From assembly GCA_027625915.1 (NCBI GenBank), contig JANTQA010000075.1, forward strand, positions 682,001 through 746,000: DNA of 64,000 nucleotides, written 5' to 3'. Within the stretch, counting starts at the first letter, position 1, and every line of letters starts with the position of its first letter. The notes below the pieces were generated by a model, which made no database searches, had not been told where the DNA came from, and saw only the letters and a list, made by a program, of their open reading frames with translations. Positions 35,004-46,196 of this stretch are shown one piece after another. The position numbers and the translations under genes were made by a program. The stretch comes from Anaeramoeba flamelloides (Eukaryota > Metamonada > Anaeramoebidae).

Positions 35004-36539
35004 ATGAGTGACGATAATGTTTGTTGTAATAAGTTGTGTCGAGTTACAACCACTTCGTGTTGGAGAAGAATAAAAGGAAAGGTTTATTGTAATGCCTGTG
35101 GTGTTTACCTCAGAAGAAAAGGGGTTATGCGTAATCCTAAAAATCTTCGGAAAGCAGTTCCACAAAAAGCCAAGCCAAAGCCAAAGCCAAAGCCAAAGCC
35201 AAAAAAAAAAGATAAAAAAAAAGATAAAAAAGAAAGAAAAAAACAAAGAAAACAAAAAAAGAAAGAAAAAAAGAAAGAAAAAAAGAAAGAAAAAGAAAGA
35301 AAAAGAAAGAAAAAGAAGGAAAAGAAAAAGGAAAAGGAAAAGGAAAAAGAAAAAGAAATGAAAAATAAAAATAAGAAGAAAAACAGATCTGGAAAAATAA
35401 AAAAATCAACGTCCAATAAAAAAAAAGCAAAGCCAAAGCAAAAACGAAAAAGACTCAATTCACAAAAGCCAACAAACAAAAAACAAGCAAACAAAAAACA
35501 AGTAAAACCCAAAACAAAAAGAAAATACAACCGAAGAAAACCACAAAACAAGAATCTCCAAAATTTCAAAAAAGGCACCACACAAAAGCTAATAAAAAAA
35601 AAAAAACAAAAATCGTTTGCAAAGGAAATACCAAAATTTGTGATCCCAAGAATCATTCCAAAAAATCAGCATCCAAAAGAATGGATCGAAAAAAAAAAAA
35701 AAGCAAAGCTTGTAGAAAAATCACAAAAAAGGGGGAAAACAAAAGAACAGATATCAAACCAAAAGCACGAAGAAAAGACCTACAAGCTGATGCAAATTTT
35801 AAAAAGTTATCACCATCAAAATAAAAATTTTGAAAATGAAAATCCGTTAATTGAAAAACCGGCAAAGAATATTTTAGGGAGCGATAGCGATTTTAATTTA
35901 AATTTGGATTCGGACTCAGGCTCGGATTCGAATTCAGACTCATATTCCGAATCAGACTCGGGCTCTTCGTTTGGTGAAGACACTGGCTTTTCTACGAAAC
36001 AAATTAGAAAAAGAAAAAAGCCTGAATCAAATTTAAATGAATTTGAAAATGATCAAAGTTCAGATAGCAATTCGACTGATTGCGTTTATAGATGTTTAAT
36101 TATAAATACAGATTCTATTAATTCCGAAATCTCTTCTTCATCGCCTCTAAGCTTTTATGAAATCTCTGAAGAAGAAATAAGTGATGATTCATTGTCTGAT
36201 TCAGAATCGGATTCAGAATCAGAATCAAAACCAAAACCAAAATCAATTGCGATGGAAAAAAAAATTCAAATTGACATTAAGAATAATAAACCAGAAAGCC
36301 TCCAAATAACCAAAGGCCTTGGTAAAGATCAAAACGAAAAAGTAAAAATGAAGAGAAATAACAATGAAAATGAAGATGTAATCAATAAGAAGGAAAAGAT
36401 AAATATTAATAATAATTCTGAAAATGAAAAAGGATTAGAGATACAAATAGAGATCGATCAAAATGGAGATGATGATGATGATGATGATGATGAAAATATT
36501 GAACAGGGCGTTGACGGTAAAAGTAAAATAGAAAATTAA
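35004..36539 (+). CDS. GATA-like zinc finger protein with basic and acidic low-complexity regions
   Basis: A 511-residue intronless frame. Residues 7-46 form a GATA-type finger: TTTSCWRRIKG, then YCNACGVYLRRKG and a basic tail. The WRR and CNACG signatures are diagnostic of the family and predict DNA binding in the nucleus. The first cysteine pair is unusual: Cys7/Cys8 and Cys12 give C-x3-C (or C-x4-C) rather than C-x2-C, and the central spacing is 16. Residues about 50-240 are extremely Lys/Arg-rich, including KPKPKP and KEKEKE repeats. The C-terminal half is Ser/Asp/Glu-rich with a run of Asp near residues 490-500, resembling an activation-type acidic tail. The long polypurine tract produces antisense open frames that are not genes. 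Target genes are unknown. Confidence 0.85.
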   Translation: MSDDNVCCNKLCRVTTTSCWRRIKGKVYCNACGVYLRRKGVMRNPKNLRKAVPQKAKPKPKPKPKPKKKDKKKDKKERKKQRKQKKKEKKKEKKKEKERKRKKKKEKKKEKEKEKEKEMKNKNKKKNRSGKIKKSTSNKKKAKPKQKRKRLNSQKPTNKKQANKKQVKPKTKRKYNRRKPQNKNLQNFKKGTTQKLIKKKKQKSFAKEIPKFVIPRIIPKNQHPKEWIEKKKKAKLVEKSQKRGKTKEQISNQKHEEKTYKLMQILKSYHHQNKNFENENPLIEKPAKNILGSDSDFNLNLDSDSGSDSNSDSYSESDSGSSFGEDTGFSTKQIRKRKKPESNLNEFENDQSSDSNSTDCVYRCLIINTDSINSEISSSSPLSFYEISEEEISDDSLSDSESDSESESKPKPKSIAMEKKIQIDIKNNKPESLQITKGLGKDQNEKVKMKRNNNENEDVINKKEKININNNSENEKGLEIQIEIDQNGDDDDDDDDENIEQGVDGKSKIEN

Positions 36540-38079
36540 AATGAGAATAATTCATTAATAATATTATTTTTAGAATTTTTTCTCTTTCTATAAATTTGTA
36601 TTAAATTTTCAAACATAAAATAATTATTTCATCGATTAATTTTATTGTAAAATAAGAATTTTTTTGAATAATTAGAGAATACAAATCCTTTTAAAAATTT
36701 ATAATTTATTTTTTATAAATCAAATAAAAATTATCATCTAAATCATATTTTTTTTTGCATTTCGATTTCAGATTGTTTGATTGTGGAAGTTCTTCAAATA
36801 TTAATTCTTGTTTTTTTTTGAAATTCTCAAAATATTACATTTTTATTTTTTCTGAGACATTCAGAAATTTCAAACATTTAGCCTTATTCAATACCGATTC
36901 AACTCTTGATAAATTAATTTAACTTTCAAATTAAAGATAAATTCTGAAAAATAATTTCCTCAAAAAAAAGTGCGTCAATTGTCTAAAAAAAATACATACA
37001 TATTACCTCGAAAGACTTTTGGAAAAAAAAAAAAATAAAATTACTTTTTTCAAATACAAAATCAATTTGAAAAAGAAATTTTACACATTCAGAATTGAAA
37101 TAATAGGATTTAAGCAATTTATATTTTTTAATTTTTTTATACAAAAAAACTTTTTTTTTTAACAACAAATAATTTTTTTGAACAAGTTACGAAAGAAAAA
37201 TAATTTTTTGTCATCTTTCGAAATTTTTTTTTACTATTGGGTTATTATTCCAAAAAATAGTTTTAAATTTTTCAAATTTTATTGATTTCAAGATGAATTT
37301 TTAACTGATCATAAACACTCAACGATGTTAAAGATTTTTTGTTGAATTGGAAAGGGGAATTCTACTCAAAAAAAAAAAAAAAAAAAAAGTAAATAAGTTG
37401 TTTGTCTACATGACTATACAGATATTATAGACGTTTTTTTTTTTTTTTTTTTTTTAGTAAAAACAGATAGGATGGTTTTTGATGAATAATTAATGGATTT
37501 AATTCTCATCATTTTCTTTTGGTTAGGATAAAAGAAAAACATAAAAAATGAAAAAGAAGTAGAAAAAAGTAAAAATAATATGAATAAAGTAAAAATATAA
37601 GAAATAAAGTACAGTTTTATCAGGTTGGTGCTAGTAAAATTGATTCTGACTTCAAATGTTGTTTCATCAAAAACATATCAATATAAATACTTTAATAATA
37701 AAAGAAAAACTATCAAATAATAAATCAAACAAAATTCTTCTTAATGTTTTTTAAGGAATATTCAAGTTTTTACTAAAAGATTCAATTATTACTTTTTTTT
37801 CAATTAGATATTCCCTTTAAAAAACTATAATTGTATTCATGTATCAATTAATTCATTTTGATTATATTTTACAATCAATTATGTAAAAAATTGTTCTTTT
37901 CTTTGATGGAAAAAATTTCAATATACTTATTACTCAATTTATATTTTAGAAATAATAATAAAATCATTTATATTTTAAAAAAATTGAAGAAGAATTATAT
38001 ATAAATAACCACTTTACCAACTTTTTATAAACATGTTTCAATAAAATTACCTATAAATTGATTTTATGAAAATATCAAA
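36540..38079. other. Intergenic DNA, nothing recognised
   Basis: AT-rich spacer with long A and T homopolymers (about 37370-37388 and 37435-37455). No gene or repeat recognised. Confidence 0.45.
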
Positions 38080-38990
38080 ATTACCATTATTTGCAACTAT
38101 TATAATATTTTTTTGATTTCGTGTGTTTATTGATGTCTAAACTGACAAAATGTTGTTATATGTGTTGATAGTTAGTTTTGTATATCATAAAAAAATTTTG
38201 GGTTAAGTTTATGAAAAAAATAATAATTGGTTAAAAATGACAATTTTTGCACAAGAAATGAAAATTTAAAATTTACAAAATTTGCTATTATTTGTGATTT
38301 AATAAACATTCTATTGAATCAATATTTTATTTAAAATTTTATTCATTTAACATTTTTTATTTAACATTTTCCCAAAATCAAATTTATTTAACATTTAATT
38401 TAAAATTTTTGAAAAAAAATATTTATCATTTATTTAATATTTTATAGGGGTGGATTAATATAGTTTAGTTGGGAGACCGACCCCACCACTACTCAGTCCT
38501 AACTTACTCAACATATCCTACTAATCCTAATTTACCTACCATACACAATTCTAACACACTCTAACGTACACTGATTACTCTACCCACACATACATACCTA
38601 CCAATGTAAAATGTTAAATAAAACTCTAAAATAAATATAAAATAGTTCAAAAAAATTTTAAAAATGAATGTTCAAAAAAAAAATGTTTTACTCCAAAATC
38701 TTAAATAAAATGTTAAATAAAAACGTTAAATAGAATGTTAAATAAAAAAATTAATGTAAAAAAATGTTAAATAATAGATAAAATGTAAAATAAAATGTTA
38801 AATAAATCACAAAAAATCGCAATTTTTTCCAATTTTCATTATTTTTTACATCAACTTGACCCAAAAAAATTTTTTTATGATATAAAAAACAAAGGAAAAA
38901 CACATATAACAAAATTTTGTCAGTTTAGACATCAATAAGCATACAAAAAAAAAAAAAAAATTATAACTAGCAAATAATGGTATCATAAAT
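38080..38990. mobile_element. Fold-back element, ~0.9 kb
   Basis: Arms of about 225 bp: 38081-38305 is the inverse of about 38765-38986. Shared blocks are ACCATTATTTGC, TTATTGATGTCTAAACTGAC, AAAATnTTGTTATATGTGTT and TATATCATAAAAAAATTTT. Inside the arms are degenerate arrays of TTTAACATTTTATTTAACAT on the left and AAAATGTTAAATAAAATGTT on the right. The centre (38455-38615) is a different, C-rich and almost G-free stretch. No coding capacity. Confidence 0.75.
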
Positions 38991-39039
38991 AATCGCATTT
39001 TCAGAATCCTTCCAAAATATTAAAAACAATAATTGAAAA

Positions 39040-40430
39040 AAAAATAAAACAAATCATTTATTTATTAAGATAAGCAGTAAAATATTGATCAAATTAAATT
39101 AATATCACTTAGTTTTCTTGTTAATTCTGAATAGAAATACAATCACTTTGAAAAATTGTAGTTGAAAAAATTATTAACTAATTCGAAATAATTTACTAAA
39201 ATAAATTTAAATTTCAATTTTCATTTAATTCTAGTTTTACTTTACAAAATAGGATATTTTGAGAAATTCTTCTTAAAAAATAAAGATAGATTGTTTGTAA
39301 GTATTTATTTAATTTTAGCAAATTATCTATTTTCCATCTATTTGAAAAACCCAATACAATTACAGCCAGTTCCACTTTTAAGACACAAACTTTAAACGAA
39401 AATTGAAGACACAAAAAAATCTCAAATTAAGGCACAAAATTTGGAAAATTTTTTTTTTACAATTTATGTTACTAGAATTTGAATTTTGTGCTTTGATTTG
39501 AGACTTTTATTATGCCTTAAATTTCGATGTCAGTTTGGTCTTAAAAGTGGAACTGACTGTAGAGATTTTTGATAGAAATTTTTTCTGAATTTTTCTTTTA
39601 CTTTGGGTTGAAATTTTTTTAAATTATTTGTTAAATTTTGAGAATTCAATCATTTTTCGATATTCTTTGAAGTTAACCATTTGTTTTTTCTTCATTTTGT
39701 TATTTATATATTTATAAAACAAATTTTGAAAAAAAAATTCTAAAAATAAAAAAAGTTTCGTTAAATACGAATAAATATGAATGAATATATAAACTTGGGG
39801 TAATTCCTTATAAAATCTTGTTCAAAAAAAGAATATAAAAAAGAAATAAATCTTAGAAAAGATACTTTGATTGAATTTTTTTTTTTTTTTTTTGAGATTC
39901 TTGATTTTAAAAAGTTTATTTGAAGAGGTATAATTTCTTGTTTGGTTCTTGAAAAAAGAAAAGATTGGTTAAAAAAATAAAGTCACAGGCTTTTTTTTTT
40001 TTTTTGATTCATTTGTTTATTAATTTCAAATATACTTATAGACCTATTTCTAGATCTAAAAAATAATTTAAAAAAAAAAAAATAAAAAAGATAATTATAA
40101 CCAAATTAGAAAATTTGAAGTCTCTACTTAGGTTTACTTTGGGTTCGTTTTCTTTTTTTACAAATAGGGTAGTGAATGATATTCTGGCTTGAAAGTTTGG
40201 ATCTCATGTCCTCATCGAATTATCTTTTTTCAGCAATTTCGTATAATTAAAATTTTGTCAAAAAACAAAATATTTCTTACTTACTTTATGGATAAACTCA
40301 AGAAATCAAAAATTGCAATATTTTCACTTTCCTTTGAGTGACAAACTTTTCAACCATTTTTCTTACTGTGTTGTATTTTGATCAAAAAGAGAATGTCAAA
40401 TTTCTATCTCCCTTAGATAAAAATATTTCG
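39040..40430 (+). repeat. Dispersed repeat I, copy 2 (carries a MITE)
   Basis: Same orientation as copies 1 and 3. Its right part runs up to about 330 bp before the TOM1-like gene. Landmarks are TTTATTTATTAAGATAAGCA, TTACTTTGGGTTGAAATTTT, CTATTTCTAGATCTAAAA and TTTTTTCAGCAATTTC. The left part is missing, possibly replaced by the neighbouring fold-back element. Confidence 0.45.
39363..39559. mobile_element. 197-bp TA-flanked MITE, copy 3 (diverged)
   Basis: Starts CAGCCAGTTCCACTTTTAAG and ends AAGTGGAACTGACTG, flanked by TA. It has more mismatches between arms than copies 1 and 2, so it is the older insertion. Confidence 0.8.
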
Positions 40431-40762
40431 AATTAATATTCACACAAATCTTGTAACTCTACCAATTTGTCGTTTTCTAAATTTGATTTCTCAACCTTAA
40501 ACTCACAAAAATGAAAGTTACTTGATTACAAAAAGTACTTTATTCACGTTAATAACCTTTTTTTCTGATAATTTTGGAAAGGGTTAATTGAATTAGGTTA
40601 TTTTTCACATTTTTTCGTCTTGACTTACCCTTCTAATTCTTGAAACTTTTCAAAGCAAAAACAATTCAAATAGATAATTTCCAATTCAATTGATTCAACC
40701 AAACTTCTTGTCTCAATCTTCTTTCAACAACATCAAAATAAAATTTTTCTTCTTTCTTATTG

Positions 40763-41671
40763 ATGAAAGAATTTGAAAATGCAAAGGGATATGAAAAAAT
40801 GTCTTGGGTTGTGTGTATCTACGCTTTGTCGTTTCTCTATTTGGTTGAATTAGTTTACACACTGAAAAGGTATTGGTTTGTTCACCAAACAGATAAAAAA
40901 GGCATGAATTTCAAAAAGGTGTTTCTCATCACACAAACTTTATTTCTCGTCTTGAGGATTGTTGGCTTGATCTTATACATTGAAAGCCTTCGGGCATTTA
41001 ATTTGGCAGAACCATGGTTTTTACCATTCAACACAATCACAATTGGACTCCCGCAATATGTCTTTGCGACAAGCTTCACCATCCTTACAGTCTTTTGGAA
41101 GGAACTATTTTTTTTATCAAAGTCGTCTGTGCTTTCTGTTATCAAAAAAAGAAAACAATACTTTGTTATCTTTGTTCTCAATCTGCTAATGTATATGCTT
41201 TTGATTGTTATCTATCACTTTTTAATTCTCTACAGAAAAACGAAGTCGGTGCAAACGATCCATACAATTGAAGCAACTTTTTCCTCGATTCGAGACTTTT
41301 TCATTGGCCTGTATTTTTGTATTTATGGGATCATTTTTGTTGATCGGCTGAAGCAATTCAAACAAAGCAACAACAAATTCAAGCAGACCTTCAATAAGAT
41401 CAGAAACATTTCAATCATATTGACAATTCTGTTCTTCTCAAATTCAGCATTTGTTCAGTGGTATAATTACCAATTTCTGTCATCTTCGAAAAATTCCTTT
41501 ACGATCTTTTATTTGATAATTTTTTTGATCGATCGTGTAATTTTTGAATTGCTACTTTCTGCTTTTATGATTTATTACATCTCTCATCTCAAATCGAAAA
41601 AAAAGAGGCAAGTGAAAAATGATAATAATTATTTGGATTTATATGAAAAAAACTTATTGTCAGACGACTAA
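40763..41671 (+). CDS. Seven-helix membrane protein, THH1/TOM1/TOM3-like
   Basis: A 302-residue intronless frame from the ATG at 40763 (a TTG codon precedes it). About seven hydrophobic segments are visible, for example WVVCIYALSFLYLVELVY, VFLITQTLFLVLRIVGLILY, a segment with GLPQYVFATSFTILTVFWKE, YFVIFVLNLLMYMLLIVIYH, FFIGLYFCIYGIIFVD, ISIILTILFF and FYLIIFLIDRVIFELLLSA. The LPQYVFATSFTILTVFWKELFF stretch, split here between two helices, corresponds to the conserved LP.l.FfstyTlLvLfWaE motif of the THH1/TOM1/TOM3 (TPRA1-related) family. Plant members support tobamovirus replication, but their normal role is in endomembranes and possibly GPCR-like signalling. The C-terminus is basic and cytosolic by the positive-inside rule. 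No neighbour suggests a pathway. Confidence 0.7.
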   Translation: MKEFENAKGYEKMSWVVCIYALSFLYLVELVYTLKRYWFVHQTDKKGMNFKKVFLITQTLFLVLRIVGLILYIESLRAFNLAEPWFLPFNTITIGLPQYVFATSFTILTVFWKELFFLSKSSVLSVIKKRKQYFVIFVLNLLMYMLLIVIYHFLILYRKTKSVQTIHTIEATFSSIRDFFIGLYFCIYGIIFVDRLKQFKQSNNKFKQTFNKIRNISIILTILFFSNSAFVQWYNYQFLSSSKNSFTIFYLIIFLIDRVIFELLLSAFMIYYISHLKSKKKRQVKNDNNYLDLYEKNLLSDD

Positions 41672-42129
41672 TTATCCATTTATTATCACAAATAAATTCC
41701 AAATCATTTGACAATTTTTATTTTTTCTCCTTAGTTAGAAGATCTCATCCAAGAATTTAAAAGGTAAATAATAGAATTGAACCGTTTATAGATTGTGAGA
41801 TTAGTTATTGTTAATTGTTTAGTGCACCACATGATGAAAAAAATGATCACTCAACTCTCATAAATCAGTTTACAGCATTATTTTTCATTCAAAAAATAAA
41901 TTCTTTTATTACAATTTTTCTTGAAACCAAATTATTTTAATTATGATCCAGATCAACTGATTAATTCAAAAAAAATATAAAAAAATTTATAGTTTTCATT
42001 AGATTTTTTATGAAGGATTAAGTGTTAAAAAACACTCTCAAAGTTATATTAATAATTTTGAAGTGATTAAATTCTTAACTTTAAATTTTAAAGAAATGAA
42101 TACACAAAGTCATTAAAAGTATTTTTAAC

Positions 42130-42545
42130 TTGATTTTGGGTTTATATAATATTTGGTTTATTTATATTGTATTTTGAAAATAAGATAAGATTTAAAAATG
42201 TTATTTGTTTTCATATTTACAATTAAAAATTACTAAAAGTGAATATTTCATCAAAATTAAAAATGTTTTGAAAATTTTTCATTTTATTTTTATATCCAAA
42301 AATTCCAATAAAGTATCAAATCTTTTTCACTGAAAATTAATTTGGAAAAAACATGAATTCTTTTAAAAATATTAATTCATCTCTCGAAAACTTTATAAAG
42401 ATCTGTAACTCATTTCTCCAAAAGTTGATAAAAGGTTCAGTTTATTGGGTTTAATTGGCATCATTGTGCAAATAAGGAATCTATTATCTAAATAAAAAAA
42501 AAAATAAATAAAGTTGAATTACTAGTCTCTTTACTGATGCCGAAA
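42130..42545 (+). repeat. Dispersed repeat E, copy 3 (right part only)
   Basis: Matches the last part of copies at 15190 and 52166, ending CCAAAAGTTGATAAAAGG, GTTTAATT and an A-rich AAATAAATAA tract. A family A element begins four bases later. Confidence 0.45.
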
Positions 42546-42548
42546 TAA

Positions 42549-43087
42549 TAAACCCCATTCCAAAAATTTGGAAACACCCGAAATCAAAAATAGGCAAAAA
42601 AAAACCCAATTTATTGTATTTTCACAAACCAAATATAAAATAACATTTAAGTAACACAGTATTAATGTTTTAATAAGTAATCATTTTAATTCAAATAAAA
42701 GAAAAAAAATATAAAACTCAAAAATAAAAATTGGAGTGTGTCCAAAATAATAAAACAAGCGGAACAAAAAATGTATTGGTAAATTTGTTGAAATTTCACC
42801 AACAATTGTTGATCGATCACATATTAAGATACCATCTACCAATTGTATGTTATTTTCCAATTAAACAAACTCAACACGAACCTTCTATCAACCATTGAAA
42901 AAAAATTTTACAGATCTAACTAAACAGATTACGTAACTGTAAAAAAGGAAATGAAAACAAAACAAAAAGGACAAAATATGAAATTGTTTGTAAAATCAAA
43001 ATTCTTTCCTAAATTGAATTTAAAGTGCAGTTTTGATGTTCTTTCCACTCTTTAAACTGTGTCCCAATTTTTGGAATCTAGTTTATA
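42549..43087. mobile_element. Three-terminus element, family A copy 3
   Basis: Left terminus TAAACCCCATTCCAAAAATT then TGGAAACACC at 42549-42579. Right terminus GTGTCCCAATTTTTGGAATC then TAGTTTAT ending at 43087. Internal copy GGAGTGTGTCCAAAATAATA at 42733, 184 bp from the left end. This is the least interrupted copy of family A and a good reference for the others. Confidence 0.7.
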
Positions 43088-44192
43088 TTCGAACTTTGCA
43101 AAATCATTGTTTTGAAATATAATCATTGTTTCTTTTTTTCAAAAAGAAAATCTTTACATTAAATGATCAACGAAACCAACAATTAACAATAAGTAAATTT
43201 GATATTGGTTTCTTAAAGTTCTATTTTTTAAAAAGAAATTCTCAAAATGAAGGATCAAATTGGAAAATATATCTCAAAAAATAGAGTTAATGTTTTTATT
43301 AAAAAACTATTCTCTATTAATTTTTTTTTTTGACCAATTTCTAAATAAGGAATCCTTAACGAGAAATATCTTTAAAATTGATAAAAAAATAGGTTTTTTC
43401 AATGTTAGAACTTTTAGTTCGTGTTTTTTTAAAATTTTACAATTCTAGTCAAAAAAAGTGTATTTTAAAATTTTTTTTAAAAAAATATCTTGAAAGGATG
43501 AGAATTTTTTGATTAATTTTGGATTTAATTATTTTCTCAAAAATAATATTTATTCTCATTTTGAAAAACGAAAAAATAATTCAAAACTGGTGAATGTTTT
43601 CTCTTTCACTTTTGTTCATCGAACTTGACTCTATAAAGAACTCAATTTGTTTTATCGATAATTACTTTTTAAAAAAATAGTTCTTATTTTTTCTTTTATT
43701 TTTTTTTGACTCTGACAAAAACTTGTTAGAATGATATTTTGGGAATACTTAAAAAAACTTCAAATTCAACAAAAACAAAAGATTGTAAACTTAATAAGTA
43801 GATTCATGAAAAAAACGAATAGTAGGAAGAGAAACAATTCTTTTATTTTGAGTAAAGCATATATTGTATATTTTTTTTTGAATCAAACTATTTTTTTCAT
43901 GCAAATCCAAATAAACCTTTTTAGGTTTATTTTTCAAATTATTTTTTGTAGGTCTTCCATAAATACAACAAAGTTTTGCTTTCTTGTTACATATTTTTTT
44001 TTATTTTTTGTATTTTTGCAAAAAGTTGAAAAAAAGCAACTTTCAAACAAGTGAAAAAAAGGAAAAATTTTTTATTTCTATAAAAACAAGAACTAAATTT
44101 AATGAATTTTTATTTATTCACATTTCATTACTATACTAAGAAGTTTTTCACTTTAATTTCAAATCCAAGTAATTGGCAAAAAAAATTCTAAA

Positions 44193-44229
44193 CCTCTATT
44201 AAATTTACCTAAAAAAAATTTAATAGAGG
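44193..44229. repeat. Tight inverted repeat (hairpin)
   Basis: CCTCTATTAAATTT and AAATTTAATAGAGG are perfect 14-bp arms around a 9-bp loop, followed by GCGCCTCCCC. Possibly a MITE relic. Confidence 0.7.
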
Positions 44230-44411
44230 CGCCTCCCCTAAGAAAAAACAAAAAATTTGAAAAAATTAGGAATAATTGAAAAAATTTTTTAAACAAATTC
44301 TTTTATATTTACTTATCCGATCAATGAGTTTACCTCCAAAATATATTTTACTGTTAGATATATTGCTGAGTAATGAATTAGATAGTATTGGAACCAGAAG
44401 AAAACAAAGTA

Positions 44412-44475
44412 CGTACTAAATTAGGTTAGGTTATGTTAGGTTATGCTAGAGTAGATTTGGGTGGTTAGGATGGTA
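44412..44475. repeat. Degenerate TTAGG-like patch
   Basis: Contains TTAGGTTAGGTTATGTTAGG then TTATGCTAGAG and GGGTGGTTAGGATGG, with almost no C on this strand. The complement resembles the C-rich core of the fold-back at 38455-38615. Confidence 0.5.
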
Positions 44476-45071
44476 TATCAGGGAATTTTTGGAAAATATT
44501 TTTAAAAAAAAATAATTAAGAGACCAATTAATAATTACATAGCTAATTTTAAGGGAAAAAAATTTCCACTTAACTTTTTGTTAATATTGAGGTTAGAACA
44601 AATATTTAAAAATATTTAGTATTGAAAATGTCAACATTTTGTATTTTCTACAATTTTTGTAATAAAATACTACTAATCGCAAAATAATATTTTTGGTTTT
44701 TTCTTCCCACACTACTTAAAAACATTCAAAAGCAAATATACTAATAATAATAATCAAGAAACTCTTCGAAAAAATATGAAAAAATTCAATTTGACCAATT
44801 TTGAAATTTGACCAGATTGGAAATTTAATAATATACCCGTATTAAAAGAAAGATAGTATTCAAACCTAAAAAAATAAAAATTATAATAAAGCATTATTTA
44901 TTTGTTCGGAAATTATTATGAAGAACTTTTTACAAATGTCATGGAATTATAAAATTAAAAGTAAAATATGAAATTAGAAAAAATAAAATAAAAAAAGAGG
45001 AAATATTTTAAATTTCAAGTGCCAAAAATATATATAAAAATAAAATTGGTAAAAAGTCGAAATAGAAGAAA

Positions 45072-46196
45072 TTATTTTTTTTCTTTTTTAGTTTTCTTCT
45101 TTTTCATTTCTTTGAGCTCTTCTTCAATTTCTTCTTCTTTTTCCTTTTCAGTTTTCATGACAACTCTTTCCATTTCCATAATTGTTTTCAAGGGGATTAA
45201 TTTGGTATCGCCAAGGAAGGAATCCCATCTACCAGCCCAGCCACCATAAAGTCCAAACCAGATTTGTTCTTCTTCATCTGTGAATAAGAAAGAAGCGTGT
45301 GAGTATCTTGGATATGGGGCTTTGTTTTTTCTGATATCTTTCATTGTCAATCCTACCTTTTCCCAGACAGAATCTTGAAGATCATAAATGTAAAAATCAT
45401 TATTGATTGCAATTTCTCCTCGTTTTTCATAAATGCCACCAAAGGACATTAATTTAGGTTTTGAATCCCAATTGAAGGAAACAAAATTCGAAGCTCTGTT
45501 TTTTCTTGGAGAGTCTCCGGTAAATTCGATTTGTTCCCATTTGGATGATTCAATTTCAAATTTCCACATGTCGTCAAGTGTATCTTCCAATCCTGTGTAC
45601 CCTGTACCACCGCCGTAGATGAAAATATGTCCATCAAGTAAGCAAGCTGAAGCAGACATCCTGACCTTTGGATTTTTTTCTGATTTTGGGTTAATTTTTG
45701 TAACAGTGTTGTCCTTTAATTTAATACAATGGATCTCAGAGCATAAAGGAGAGGCAAAGGTCTCCATCCCTTCGGTTACGCAATGGCCGCCATAGGTGTA
45801 AATCAAGTTGTTCTCTGAATCAAACATCATGTTATGCGCAAACATCTTTGGACTGTTTTCTGGTAACTCAATTTCAGTCCATTTGTTTTTTTTTAGATCG
45901 AAGCAATAAAGATCATTAAACATTTCATAAACTGGTTGGTAATCTCCAAATCCTCCGTAACAATATAGTTTGTCATCATTTCCAAGAATTATCCCGGGTA
46001 AAGATCTTTCTTTTGGTACATCCCCTGTGACTTCCAATTTCTCCCATTTCTTCGTTGCCAAATCAAAGGTATACATCGAGTTATCGCAATCTTCCCTTGA
46101 CAATAGACCTCCAAAGATATACAGCTTGTTGTTATAAATAACGTGGCCACAGGCAGATCTTGGTTGTGGTGAATTTTTTGAATAGGATTTCCACAT
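45072..46196 (-). CDS. Kelch-repeat beta-propeller protein
   Basis: A 374-residue intronless frame starting at the ATG at 46194-46196; an upstream in-frame TTG is not used. Six kelch-type repeats are visible, each with a hydrophobic strand ending in a double glycine: LYIFGG, LYCYGGFGD, LIYTYGGH, IFIYGGG, KLMSFGG and LYGGW, with the conserved W of each repeat in KKWEKLE, NKWTEIE, SKWEQIE and SVWEKVG. The arrangement resembles RABEPK/tip-type propellers and acyl-CoA-binding kelch proteins, used as interaction platforms in the cytosol. No BTB, F-box or other domain is attached. The tail (last ~35 residues) is a Lys/Glu coiled-coil-like run. Codon use is even along the gene. It is divergent from the DENN gene, with 3.1 kb between the starts. 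Confidence 0.88.
   Translation of the reverse strand: MWKSYSKNSPQPRSACGHVIYNNKLYIFGGLLSREDCDNSMYTFDLATKKWEKLEVTGDVPKERSLPGIILGNDDKLYCYGGFGDYQPVYEMFNDLYCFDLKKNKWTEIELPENSPKMFAHNMMFDSENNLIYTYGGHCVTEGMETFASPLCSEIHCIKLKDNTVTKINPKSEKNPKVRMSASACLLDGHIFIYGGGTGYTGLEDTLDDMWKFEIESSKWEQIEFTGDSPRKNRASNFVSFNWDSKPKLMSFGGIYEKRGEIAINNDFYIYDLQDSVWEKVGLTMKDIRKNKAPYPRYSHASFLFTDEEEQIWFGLYGGWAGRWDSFLGDTKLIPLKTIMEMERVVMKTEKEKEEEIEEELKEMKKKKTKKEKK

Larger units (their letters stand above)
41672..45071. other. Intergenic DNA with E3, A3 and small palindromes
   Basis: Convergent spacer between the TOM1-like and kelch genes. It holds repeat E copy 3 (42130-42545), family A copy 3 (42549-43087), a tight hairpin (44193-44229) and a G-rich TTAGG-like patch (44412-44475). 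An open frame at 43731-44054 is low-complexity and not supported. Confidence 0.45.

Noticed and set aside
35105-35656. Long antisense and shifted open frames in the GATA gene
   Set aside because: Phe-rich or Lys/Arg-rich translations of the same polypurine repeat; no independent protein features.
42775-42850. Plus-strand IGKFVEISPTIVDRS stretch in family A, resembling a Tc1/mariner N-terminal helix
   Set aside because: Only about 25 codons, and not maintained in reading frame in family B; could be chance.
43731-44054. 107-residue open frame on the plus strand
   Set aside because: Low-complexity Phe/Ile/Lys composition typical of random AT-rich DNA; no motif.
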